Assembly (NCBI GenBank): GCA_934273635.1
Contig: CAKQSV010000010.1
Location: 1-56,255, forward strand
Reading direction: 5' to 3'
Origin: an uncultured Alphaproteobacteria bacterium
Lineage (GTDB): Bacteria; Pseudomonadota; Alphaproteobacteria; RF32; CAG-239
Length of the DNA: 56,255 nucleotides
Shown here: one piece after another, positions 1 to 6,244 of the stretch
Position numbering within the stretch: position 1 is the first letter of the stretch
Layout of the letters: every line of letters begins with the position of its first letter
The notes under the pieces: generated by a model
The model's database searches: none
Told to the model about the DNA's origin: nothing
Seen by the model: the letters and a program-made list of their open reading frames with translations, nothing else
Translations under genes and position numbers: made by a program

Positions 1-136
1 GAACGACCCGTTTACGGGTAAGTAGTAACAAATTGCGTCTGGCAGACATTTGAGTGCCCCGTTCAGGGGTGGCCAGTAGTAAAGGCTTCTAGCCGTCAAG
101 GAAGAACCACGCGTTTTACGCGTGGGTTCCTTTTTG
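1..136 (+). ncRNA. IS605/TnpB-type right end with omega (guide) RNA, partial
   Basis: The stretch is a series of GC-rich hairpins in an AT-rich region: CCCG/CGGG near 8-18, CCCC/GGGG near 57-68, and a long ACCACGCG / CGCGTGGGT stem at 105-130 followed by five T. The phrase GTCAAGGAAGAACC before the last stem resembles right ends of IS605/IS1341-family elements, where tnpB overlaps its omega RNA. No tnpB is present in the window, so the gene would lie to the left. A further CCCCGCG / CGCAGGGG hairpin at 147-168 may belong to the same end. Assignment rests on remembered family resemblance and on fold, not on an alignment. Confidence 0.5.
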
Positions 137-218
137 TATCAAGAAAACCCCGCGTTAGACGCAGGGGTCAGTAGAGCCTATGGCGGTGAGATTGTCAAAG
201 CGACTGGTGTGATTTTTT

Positions 219-254
219 ACAGGTTATGGATTGAGGTCATAACCTGTTTTTTTG
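219..254 (+). terminator. Rho-independent terminator of the cassette type
   Basis: Stem ACAGGTTATG / CATAACCTGT with a GATTGAGGT loop and a T8 tract. It is the same terminator that follows the cassette genes at 1653, 2441, 10814, 12756 and 13530, but no intact cassette gene precedes it here. It may be the remnant of a cassette displaced by the neighbouring insertion sequence. Confidence 0.75.
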
Positions 255-337
255 TGTGTTTGAAAACAAAGTGTTTGGGGAAAATGTGTCATGTTTAGGT
301 ACCTTATTGGTGGCAGGGCACGTTACCTTCGTAATCG

Positions 338-373
338 TCATCGCGAGGACGGTAACGTCCGTGGCAATCCAAG
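338..373 (-). repeat. Dispersed GGATTGC...GCAATGACG-type repeat, diverged copy
   Basis: On the minus strand this reads GGATTGCCACGGACG...CGTCCTCGCGATGACG, a diverged copy of the dispersed repeat best seen at 37805-38115. The internal GGACG/CGTCC arms form a hairpin. Confidence 0.55.
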
Positions 374-393
374 TGCAAAGTAGCCACTTATTT

Positions 394-415
394 CCTCTCT
401 AAATATTTAGAGAGG
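394..415. repeat. 22-bp perfect palindrome of the CCTCTCTAAA family
   Basis: CCTCTCTAAAT followed by its exact reverse complement. Related AGAGAGG/CCTCTCT palindromes occur at 607-638 and 12494-12523, and a diverged one near 826-845. The 107 bases after it (416-522) contain no gene I can support. They hold a CCGCT/AGCGG hairpin near 493-510. Confidence 0.6.
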
Positions 416-522
416 CAAAGTCCGACCGCCGCCTCCAGGGATATATGGGAAATATATAGCAAAAACGTTGCCGTGGCTGTGGAAGAGAAAACCCGCTAAG
501 GCTTAAGCGGATTGCTTAAACA

Positions 523-562
523 AAAAGAGCTTGTATGTTGCTGATACAGGCTCTTTTTTTTG
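523..562 (+). terminator. Rho-independent terminator without an obvious gene
   Basis: AAAGAGCTTGTAT, a short GTTGCTG loop, ATACAGGCTCTTT and a T8 tract. No convincing reading frame ends just before it, so the preceding transcript could be a small RNA or the stub of a decayed gene. Confidence 0.6.
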
Positions 563-571
563 TTTTTGAAA

Positions 572-655
572 CGTCATTGCGAGTCCGACAGGACGAAGCA
601 ATCTAGCACCTCCTCTCTGAATTTTTAGAGAGGAGGTGACAGCGTTAGCTGTCGG
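572..655. repeat. Composite repeat: GCAATGACG-type repeat plus two hairpins
   Basis: A reverse-oriented copy of the dispersed repeat (572-603) is followed by a 12-bp perfect stem, CACCTCCTCTCT at 607-618 with AGAGAGGAGGTG at 627-638, and then an ACAGC/GCTGT hairpin at 639-652. No coding potential is seen. Confidence 0.55.
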
Positions 656-716
656 AGGTGAGTTTAAGGTTATGTACCATATTTTTTAATTCTTCCCTTA
701 TTTTAAACTCACCCTA

Positions 717-820
717 ACCAATTCCGACTAAAACTTTTGTATCGTTTCGATTACTCTCACTCACAAAAGTAAGTCTCATTGCGTCTCCTCAACAACAGTG
801 CATTATAGCACTGTTGTTAT
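717..820. repeat. CAATTCCGACTAA repeat with terminal hairpin
   Basis: Begins with CAATTCCGACTAA and contains TCTCATTGCGTCTCCT, then a perfect 11-bp stem AACAACAGTGC (791-801) / GCACTGTTGTT (808-818). A second copy with the same landmarks but different hairpin sequences lies at 14236-14350, so the landmarks define a repeat family with variable hairpin arms. Confidence 0.55.
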
Positions 821-871
821 CGGCCGCTCTAAAAATTTGGAGAGGGGGAAAATAAGGATTCCATGGGCCGA

Positions 872-1408
872 GTGAACTACCACCAGCTTACGCAGGTGGC
901 GTCTTACAGTGCAAGCTGCGCTTGTCCGCAATCTTCTTTCCCTTGATATTGGATATAGTGACTAATAATGCTCTCGTTTATCCCTGTTGTAGATACAAAG
1001 TATCCATCAGACCAAATACCGTCGTTTCCTTGATAGATTTTTTTAAGAAAATCGAATTTTTTCTTCATGCTGTTTCCCGTATTACTTTTAATTATTTGAA
1101 CGACACTACCCACGCTCATCTTTGGGGGAATTGATAAAAGTATATAAACATGATCTCGGTCATGGTTCATTTCCAACACCTCTAGCTCTGGGTAGTGTCG
1201 CGTAACTTCCTTTACTTTTTTCTTAAAAAAATCATATGTTCCCGAAACGAATATCTTTCGACGGTATTTGGGCGTTAACACTATATGATAACAACAGTGA
1301 TAAACGCAATTACTTTGTTTTCTATATTCCATTTGTTCATTGTATCAGAAGATTGCGAAAGTGCAATTCCTCTCCTTGCTCACGCAAGGAGGGCCCTTTT
1401 ATGCACCT
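872..1408 (-). mobile_element. IS200-type insertion sequence inserted in a dispersed repeat
   Basis: The element carries one tnpA gene and imperfect hairpins at both ends: CTCCTTGC/GCAAGGAG with a TCAC loop at 1372-1391 upstream of tnpA, and CCACCAGC/GCAGGTGG with a TTAC loop at about 881-899 downstream of it, as IS200/IS605 elements have. The limits are inferred by comparison with 12537-12575. There AAGGATTCCATTGGCCGA runs directly into CTGGATTGCTTCG. Here the same two halves lie at 854-871 and from 1409 on, separated by 537 bp. No terminal duplication is expected for this family. There is no tnpB. Confidence 0.7.
904..1332 (-). CDS. tnpA: IS200/IS605 family transposase TnpA with altered HUH motif
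   Basis: 142 residues, the normal full length for a Y1 single-strand transposase of the IS200 group. Family landmarks are YHIVLTPKYRRKIF near the N-terminus, SIPPKMSVGSVV in the middle and WSDGYFVSTTG, followed by the nucleophile Tyr126 in SHYIQYQG with Gln130 four residues later. The metal-binding HUH motif, normally His-hydrophobic-His in DHxHxLLSIPPK, reads His61-Val62-Tyr63: the second histidine codon CAT has become TAT (plus-strand position 1146). Loss of this ligand should impair or abolish cleavage, so this copy is probably inactive or mobilised only in trans. The reading frame is otherwise intact, which suggests a recent change. Confidence 0.9.
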   Translation of the reverse strand: MEYRKQSNCVYHCCYHIVLTPKYRRKIFVSGTYDFFKKKVKEVTRHYPELEVLEMNHDRDHVYILLSIPPKMSVGSVVQIIKSNTGNSMKKKFDFLKKIYQGNDGIWSDGYFVSTTGINESIISHYIQYQGKEDCGQAQLAL

Positions 1409-1520
1409 CTGGATTGTTTCGCCCACTCTGCGGTCTCGCAATGACGATTCAGGGGTAACGTGCCTTAGGTTCCGCAATGACGTTCGAAAAGAAATGTGCC
1501 CTAGATTGCAATGACGTACG
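1409..1520 (+). repeat. Dispersed CTGGATTG...GCAATGACG repeat, 3' part
   Basis: CTGGATTGTTTCGCCCACTC...GTCTCGCAATGACGATTC, then GGGGTAACGTGCC and two further GCAATGACG ends. It is the continuation of the repeat interrupted by the IS200 element and matches copies at 12555 and 37805-38115. Confidence 0.65.
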
Positions 1521-1589
1521 AGGAGGGAGGGGACATAGGTATAATGACGAATCGGGACAGGGAAATAAATGGGGCTGTTGAGATTCCGG

Positions 1590-1652
1590 TTGATTAGAAG
1601 TTTAAAGTGTGGTATAAGAGTGACAATGTCTAATTATTAAAAAACTTATTAT
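1590..1652 (+). promoter_or_regulatory. Cassette promoter with SD-less mini-ORF leader, copy 1
   Basis: The -35 TTGATT (1590-1595), a 17-bp spacer and the -10 TATAAG (1613-1618) are followed after 7 bp by ATG-TCT-AAT-TAT-TAA (1626-1640) and 12 A/T bases up to the gene's ATG at 1653. There is no purine-rich ribosome site. The predicted transcription start falls at about the mini-ORF ATG. The same geometry recurs at 2377, 10751, 12692 and 13466. Confidence 0.7.
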
Positions 1653-2294
1653 ATGAGAAAATTAAAATTTAATGTCGATCAGTTAGTGAAAGAGAGAAGA
1701 CGGTATTTTGCCCACATTTTTCCTCATGAGGCAGATGTTCAGCTTATTAAGTTGACCTATGATGAGGCAATGACTTTTGACGAGCCTATCCTTGATTATG
1801 GGGAGACTCCGGTTGATCTTTATGGTCAAGACAGGGTGCTCAAAGAGGGCGAATTTTATGACGGTTATGCTCTGTGGACTTATAAGTTTTGTTACTGGCA
1901 TTTCACCGTTGTTAAAATGAGAGGTGCGATTTCTCGAATTCAGGCAAGTGAGGCTGACAAGGGCATTTATGGCTATACGGCAGATGAAATTCGCGCCGGC
2001 AAGGCATGGCAAATTGTGTGTCCTCCTGAAAATGGTAAAAAGCGCGATTGGTATTTTGTGAATGTGTTGACTTTCACTAATTACTATTTTGCCGAAATGG
2101 TTGATAAAATCAAAGATTGCAGTGATGAGTTGCAAGATGTTGATTCGTACAAGTTGGATGAGAGTCTTCGTGGCAAGCTGGTTGCAGCTTTATTGACCGA
2201 TGAAAAGGTTGTTACGCTCACTCGTGAGGAAGATATGGTTCTTCATGCTAAGTTGGGAAAGGCTTATAAAGCTATCTTTGAGCGATTAGCGTAG
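1653..2294 (+). CDS. Uncharacterised cassette-family protein, copy 1
   Basis: 213 residues, with no signal peptide, membrane segment or known motif. It is one of four divergent paralogs in the window (also 10814, 12756, 13530). Shared blocks, in order: a basic MRKLK start, LIKLTYDEAMTFDE (about 31-44), YGQDRVLKEGEFYDGY (57-72), VVKMRGAISRI (86-96), IRAGKAWQIV (112-121), and a C-terminal DKL-AALLTDEKVV-LTREEDMVL block (about 173-195). The repeated block order suggests one compact soluble domain. The function is unknown. Each copy has its own promoter, SD-less leader and terminator, so it is expressed as a single gene. Conserved Trp, Tyr and acidic positions with variable stretches between them would suit a binding protein, but this is speculation. 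Confidence 0.85.
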   Translation: MRKLKFNVDQLVKERRRYFAHIFPHEADVQLIKLTYDEAMTFDEPILDYGETPVDLYGQDRVLKEGEFYDGYALWTYKFCYWHFTVVKMRGAISRIQASEADKGIYGYTADEIRAGKAWQIVCPPENGKKRDWYFVNVLTFTNYYFAEMVDKIKDCSDELQDVDSYKLDESLRGKLVAALLTDEKVVTLTREEDMVLHAKLGKAYKAIFERLA

Positions 2295-2308
2295 TTTATT
2301 GAAAAAAA

Positions 2309-2342
2309 CAGGTTATGGATTGAGGCCATAGCCTGTTTTTTT
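2309..2342 (+). terminator. Cassette terminator, copy 1
   Basis: ACAGGTTATGG (2309-2319), loop ATTGAGG, CCATAGCCTGT (2326-2336), then T7. It is nearly identical to the terminators of the other cassette genes. Confidence 0.9.
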
Positions 2343-2376
2343 GTGGATGAAGAGAGAAGAAATTTGTCTAAAAAGG

Positions 2377-2440
2377 TTGCGCAGTCGATAAAATCGTGAT
2401 ATTTGGTTCGGTAATGTTTAATTATTAAAAATATTATTAT
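2377..2440 (+). promoter_or_regulatory. Cassette promoter with SD-less mini-ORF leader, copy 2
   Basis: -35 TTGCGC (2377-2382), 17-bp spacer, -10 TATTTG (2400-2405), 8 bp, then ATG-TTT-AAT-TAT-TAA (2414-2428) and 12 A/T bases before the ATG at 2441. Just upstream is AAATTTGTCTAAAAAGG, also seen before the 10814 and 12756 promoters. Confidence 0.7.
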
Positions 2441-3169
2441 ATGAAGTTAAAATTTGTGACATGTTCGGGAGCTAATGAACATACTAACATTGATGAGTTG
2501 GTTGCCGTTTTAGCATCTTCGACCAAAATGGAAGCCGGTATTCAGGTTTCCGGTAAAAAAGCGTCTTTCGGTACGGCTCGCTACCTGTGGATTAAGGCAC
2601 TTTATTATAAACTGTCTCAAGAGCGCCGTTCGGTAAATTTGGCGTTGCATTTGAATCAAGATTGGGTAGAGGCTTTTTGTTCGGGAAAGGTTGTTCCTGA
2701 ATTATCAGAGTTTCTAAGTTGGAAAAATGTGTTGGGAGAGCCATTTTTCAAACGGGTGCAACTTAATTTTAGAATAGGATGTGAGAAAACACCGAATATT
2801 GATACGCTTGTGGCGGTTATGACGCAATACCCTGATGTGCGATTTATCTTGTCTTATAATGAAAGTAATGCAAGATTTATTAAGACGTTGCATGGTATCG
2901 GTTGTCATTTTGATTGTCTGTTTGATAATTCTCATGGTGAGGGAATTACTGCCGAACGATATGAGACACCGGTATTTGATGATGTTTTGCAGGGATATTC
3001 CGGCGGTATCAGTCCTGAAAATGTTATTTCTGTCTTGGATAAAATTTCTCAGAGTGTTGATGATGAACGAGAAATTTTTATTGATGCGGAAGGGAAACTA
3101 AAAGGCAATGATGGGTATTTTTGTATTGAGGCTTGCAAAAAATATATTCAACGTGCCTTGAGTTATTAA
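2441..3169 (+). CDS. TrpF-like TIM-barrel protein in a cassette
   Basis: 242 residues, unrelated to the four paralogs but using the same promoter, leader and terminator. It resembles the phosphoribosylanthranilate isomerase superfamily. MKLKFVTCSG puts Cys8 at the end of the first strand. CHFDCLFDNSHGEGI places Asp162 before a Gly-containing loop. QGYSGGISPENV (185-194) matches the phosphate-binding AGGLxPENV motif. REIFIDAEGKLK-DGYF-IEACKKYI (210-237) resembles the end of TrpF-like proteins. Cys and Asp occupy the positions of the TrpF catalytic pair. No other tryptophan genes are near, so it may be a diverged paralog with another substrate rather than the biosynthetic enzyme. Confidence 0.55.
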   Translation: MKLKFVTCSGANEHTNIDELVAVLASSTKMEAGIQVSGKKASFGTARYLWIKALYYKLSQERRSVNLALHLNQDWVEAFCSGKVVPELSEFLSWKNVLGEPFFKRVQLNFRIGCEKTPNIDTLVAVMTQYPDVRFILSYNESNARFIKTLHGIGCHFDCLFDNSHGEGITAERYETPVFDDVLQGYSGGISPENVISVLDKISQSVDDEREIFIDAEGKLKGNDGYFCIEACKKYIQRALSY

Positions 3170-3212
3170 GTTGATTTTCCGAATTTCAGGGGAACGGTTT
3201 TGTATATAAAAA

Positions 3213-3247
3213 ACAGGTTGTGGTTGTGTGCTGCAACCTGTTTTTTT
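3213..3247 (+). terminator. Cassette terminator, copy 2
   Basis: ACAGGTTG (3213-3220) / CAACCTGT (3234-3241), followed by T7. A variant of the cassette terminator in which both arms changed together (TTATGG to TTGTGG), keeping the outer stem paired. Confidence 0.85.
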
Positions 3248-3275
3248 GTGTGGGAAGAAAGGGCAAAGTGATAAT

Positions 3276-3304
3276 CAAAAAGCCTCCGGAGGGGAGGCTT
3301 TTTG
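3276..3304. terminator. Bidirectional terminator after the hydrogenase gene
   Basis: AAAAAGCCTCC, loop GGAGGG, GAGGCTTTTT. The A and T flanks make it usable from both strands. It lies just downstream of the minus-strand hydrogenase gene. Confidence 0.8.
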
Positions 3305-3325
3305 ATTTGATTTTATTCTATGATT

Positions 3326-4786
3326 CTAGTCTTTGATTTTGGTGTTAAGGTCTTCACCTTGCGCGGTGTAGTTCTTGACCTGCATGGTGGCTTTAAGCGG
3401 CATCGCCACGCAACCGGGGCCGGAAATGCAACCACCCTGACAGCACATAACTTCAAGCAGATTGCACTGGCAGCCTTTGGTGGCGTATTTTTTCAGCAAT
3501 TTAATGTTTTCAGGGGTTAAACCGTCTATGGTTTCGGCCTTAACCTCAACCTTATCTTGCAAAACCGAGGCGACAGCACCGGCCACACCGCCGGTCAGCG
3601 GAAAACCGCGACCTTGCGCGCAAGACAAGCCGTCAAAGTTTTGTTTTTCGGCGGTGGCAACGTTAATGCCGGCGGCCGTAAAGGCGCCGTTCAGCTCCTC
3701 AAAGGTCAAAACATAGTCAACAAACGGGTCGCGCTCTTGCGCCTCAATACGTTTGGCAAAGCAAGGGCCGACAAACACGGCTTTGCAATTCGGGTGATCT
3801 TTTTTGACCAGTTCCGCGGTGTAATACATCGGGGAGCGGGTGTCAGATACAAAAGGTTTAATCTCAGGAAGATGCAGGTCAACCGCTTTGTAATAAGCCG
3901 GACAGCAAGAAGTGGTCATAAACGGCTTGCCTTCCTCCATACGCTCGGCAAATTCGTGAGCCTCTTTGACGGTGGTGATATCCGCGCCGACAGCAACTTC
4001 AACCACGCTGCTGAAACCCAAGGCTTTGAGCGCGCCGACCAAAGTTTCGGCATTGCCGCCAAACTGACCGATGACGGCCGGTGCCACCATAGCGATAACT
4101 TCCTGCTCGGAATTTTTGAGGTTTTTCAAAACATCAATCAGGTGTGAGCGCTCAACAATGGCGCCAAACGGACAAGACTTGAGGCATTTGCCGCAAGAAA
4201 TGCACTTTTCAGGATCAATATGTTCTTTGCCGACTTCGTCTTTGCTGATGGCGTTGACAGGGCAGGCGTCTTCACAAGGAATAACGTTTTTGATGATTGC
4301 GGAATAAGGGCAAACATCGTGACAACGACCGCATTTAATGCACAAATCCTGATCAATGTGAGCCTGACCATCAACAAAGCTGATGGCGGCTTTGGGACAG
4401 TTTACCTGACAGGGGCGAGCAATACAGCCACGGCACAAATCACTGACAATATAGCGTTCTTTGCGGCAGGCCATGCAAGCCTCATTAATCACAGACAGTT
4501 TGGAGCGCGGCAAAACGGTGCGTTCCAAAGCCTCTTGCGCGTAAGCAGACAGCGGTTTATCTTTGCCGGCCTCGTCCTCAGGGCAGAAACCCATAACAGC
4601 CAAACAAATTTGGCGTACGATACTGCGGTCTTTGTCAATGTTGCCGTGATAGCAGACTGAACCATCGGGAATAACCTCGGCGGGGATATTGTCAATGTCG
4701 CTGAAATTGTTATTGATGAAACTTGCGGCGACTTTTTGCAAAATGTTGTTGCGGATGGGGAAAAGGTTGTTTTTGGCTGTCAGCAT
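3326..4786 (-). CDS. Monomeric [FeFe] hydrogenase, group B type
   Basis: 486 residues when started at the ATG at 4786, which has AAGGAAA nine bases upstream; a longer frame to 4831 lacks a ribosome site. The N-terminal half carries an extra Cys cluster (104-130) and two ferredoxin 4Fe-4S motifs, CIKCGRCHDVCP (149-160) and CISCGKCLKSCP (195-206). The H-cluster signatures follow: TSCCPAY (292-298), VGPCFAK (339-345) and EVMCCQGGC (445-453). It interconverts protons and H2 using reduced ferredoxin, in the cytoplasm. The domain order and TSCCPAY fit the group B monomeric enzymes of anaerobes. HydE, HydF and HydG maturases are not in this window. This gene is the clearest sign of anaerobic metabolism. 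Confidence 0.92.
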   Translation of the reverse strand: MLTAKNNLFPIRNNILQKVAASFINNNFSDIDNIPAEVIPDGSVCYHGNIDKDRSIVRQICLAVMGFCPEDEAGKDKPLSAYAQEALERTVLPRSKLSVINEACMACRKERYIVSDLCRGCIARPCQVNCPKAAISFVDGQAHIDQDLCIKCGRCHDVCPYSAIIKNVIPCEDACPVNAISKDEVGKEHIDPEKCISCGKCLKSCPFGAIVERSHLIDVLKNLKNSEQEVIAMVAPAVIGQFGGNAETLVGALKALGFSSVVEVAVGADITTVKEAHEFAERMEEGKPFMTTSCCPAYYKAVDLHLPEIKPFVSDTRSPMYYTAELVKKDHPNCKAVFVGPCFAKRIEAQERDPFVDYVLTFEELNGAFTAAGINVATAEKQNFDGLSCAQGRGFPLTGGVAGAVASVLQDKVEVKAETIDGLTPENIKLLKKYATKGCQCNLLEVMCCQGGCISGPGCVAMPLKATMQVKNYTAQGEDLNTKIKD

Positions 4787-4867
4787 TATTGAAATTTCCT
4801 TATAAACATTAAATTTGTCGTGATTATACAAACACTTTTAAATTTTGCAATGAATTTTTACCCTAAA

Positions 4868-4891
4868 ATTTTTGCATTTGTTAGCAAAAAT
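4868..4891. promoter_or_regulatory. Inverted repeat in divergent hydrogenase promoter region
   Basis: ATTTTTGC (4868-4875), an 8-bp spacer, GCAAAAAT (4884-4891): a perfect dyad between the divergent hydrogenase and GGDEF-EAL-like genes. It is suitable as an operator, but the regulator is unknown. It does not match the FNR consensus TTGAT-N4-ATCAA. Confidence 0.35.
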
Positions 4892-4953
4892 GTAAGACAT
4901 TTGCGCTATGATGTCCGATAAGGTGAAAATTATATCTTGAGATTGATAATACA

Positions 4954-6237
4954 ATGGCAAAACAACAACTGGTACTTTCGGAAAAATATTTGTTGAGCGC
5001 GTTGGACAGGATTGCAAAAAATCCCAACGGTTATGCCGTGTTGTATATCAGCACTTCTAAGCTCAAGCCTAAGCACCGTCATCCTAAGTTTTTGAAAATA
5101 TTAGAGAAGTTTTTTGACGGCGTCGTCGGCTCGTCAAAGGGTGTGGTCTTTCCGTTGTGCAACGGCGACTTTGCTATTTTAGGACGTGATTTTACGCAGG
5201 CGGATGTGGATAAGGCCGTTGACAAGCTCAAAGATGGTATGACCAGCGACCCGATTTTGTATGGTAAAAACGGCAGTGATTTTGCTACGGTTTTTGTGTT
5301 TCCGGATAATTACAGTGTTTTTTATAATTATGTTTTGAATCTGATTGAGAGTAATAATCCGCAAAATCAGCCCGAAGATTTGGAGCCTGAAAAACGTCCG
5401 TTGGAGGCAGGCGAGGTTGACAACGTGCTTGAGGTGTTGGAGCAGATTGATATTTCAGAGTTGGTTAAACGTCAAAGCGTGGTAAAAGTGGCGGGCGCCA
5501 ATCAGTTTAAGGTGGATTTTCAGGAATTTTTCGTAGCGGTGAAAGACTTAAACCAACTTTTCGACAATGTGGATTTGCAGGAAAGTCGTTGGCTTTATTT
5601 TTATATGTTGCAAAATTTGGATAAGCGGGTGTTGCAATCGTTTTTTTCGGCAAACCTCAAGCAATGGCCGATGGAGATTGGCATTAACCTGAATATGCAG
5701 TCGGTGTATTCGCAGGAGTTTATTAATTTTGCTAAGCAGTTTTTGCAACAGGGACGCAAGATTGTGGTTGAAGTGCAGTTGATTGATGTTTTCAACAATC
5801 TGCCGCTTTATTTTGAGGTTAAAGAAGTTTTGAGCCGTGGCGGACATAAAATTTTGATTGACGGCGTGAGCACTTCGTCGTTGAAACTTCTCAATTTGAA
5901 GTCGCTTAATCCGGATATGATTAAAATTTTTTGGGAGCCGTTGTGGGAGTTTGCTCCCGAAAGCGAAGACGTTAAAAATGCGGTGGCGCTGTTGGGACGC
6001 GAGAACGTGGTGTTGGCTAAGTGTGATTCCGCGCAGGCGTTGTCCTGGGGCTTAAAACACGGTATTGCCAATTTTCAGGGGCCGTTTATGGATAATTTGG
6101 AGGTGGCGTTTATTAAAAAACAGTGCCCCAATTCGGCGCAATGCACGGTGAAAGAGTGTTTGAAACGCAGACGTTTGCTCTCGGGCAAAGAGCGCGAAAA
6201 ATGCACTTGTAAAGACGTGTTGGAAAAATTGTTGTGA
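4954..6237 (+). CDS. Degenerate GGDEF-EAL protein, first of a tandem pair
   Basis: 427 residues. The N-terminal third (about 25-125) looks like a worn GGDEF domain: the segment around residues 64-75 has NGDF where the GGDEF loop would be. The C-terminal half follows the EAL order. IGINLNMQSVYSQEF resembles the NLS strand. KIVVEVQLIDVF stands where ELTE should be. GGHKILIDGVSTSSLKLL is the DDFGTG region without the Asp pair. ANFQGPF corresponds to the final QGY. Catalytic EAL residues are missing, so c-di-GMP turnover is unlikely; a binding or scaffold role is inferred. A Cys-rich tail (CPNSAQC...CTC) is unique to this copy. No strong ribosome site precedes the ATG. Confidence 0.65.
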   Translation: MAKQQLVLSEKYLLSALDRIAKNPNGYAVLYISTSKLKPKHRHPKFLKILEKFFDGVVGSSKGVVFPLCNGDFAILGRDFTQADVDKAVDKLKDGMTSDPILYGKNGSDFATVFVFPDNYSVFYNYVLNLIESNNPQNQPEDLEPEKRPLEAGEVDNVLEVLEQIDISELVKRQSVVKVAGANQFKVDFQEFFVAVKDLNQLFDNVDLQESRWLYFYMLQNLDKRVLQSFFSANLKQWPMEIGINLNMQSVYSQEFINFAKQFLQQGRKIVVEVQLIDVFNNLPLYFEVKEVLSRGGHKILIDGVSTSSLKLLNLKSLNPDMIKIFWEPLWEFAPESEDVKNAVALLGRENVVLAKCDSAQALSWGLKHGIANFQGPFMDNLEVAFIKKQCPNSAQCTVKECLKRRRLLSGKEREKCTCKDVLEKLL

Positions 6238-6244
6238 GGTGAAA

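Noticed and set aside
420..522. tmRNA or RNase P RNA fragment, suggested by AAAGTCCGACC and small hairpins
   Set aside because: The other conserved landmarks of either RNA are missing.
2441..3169. Genuine trpF of tryptophan synthesis
   Set aside because: No trp genes nearby and several family positions differ; kept only as TrpF-like.
3557..4147. A long plus-strand frame opposite the hydrogenase
   Set aside because: Shadow of the hydrogenase coding sequence with odd composition.
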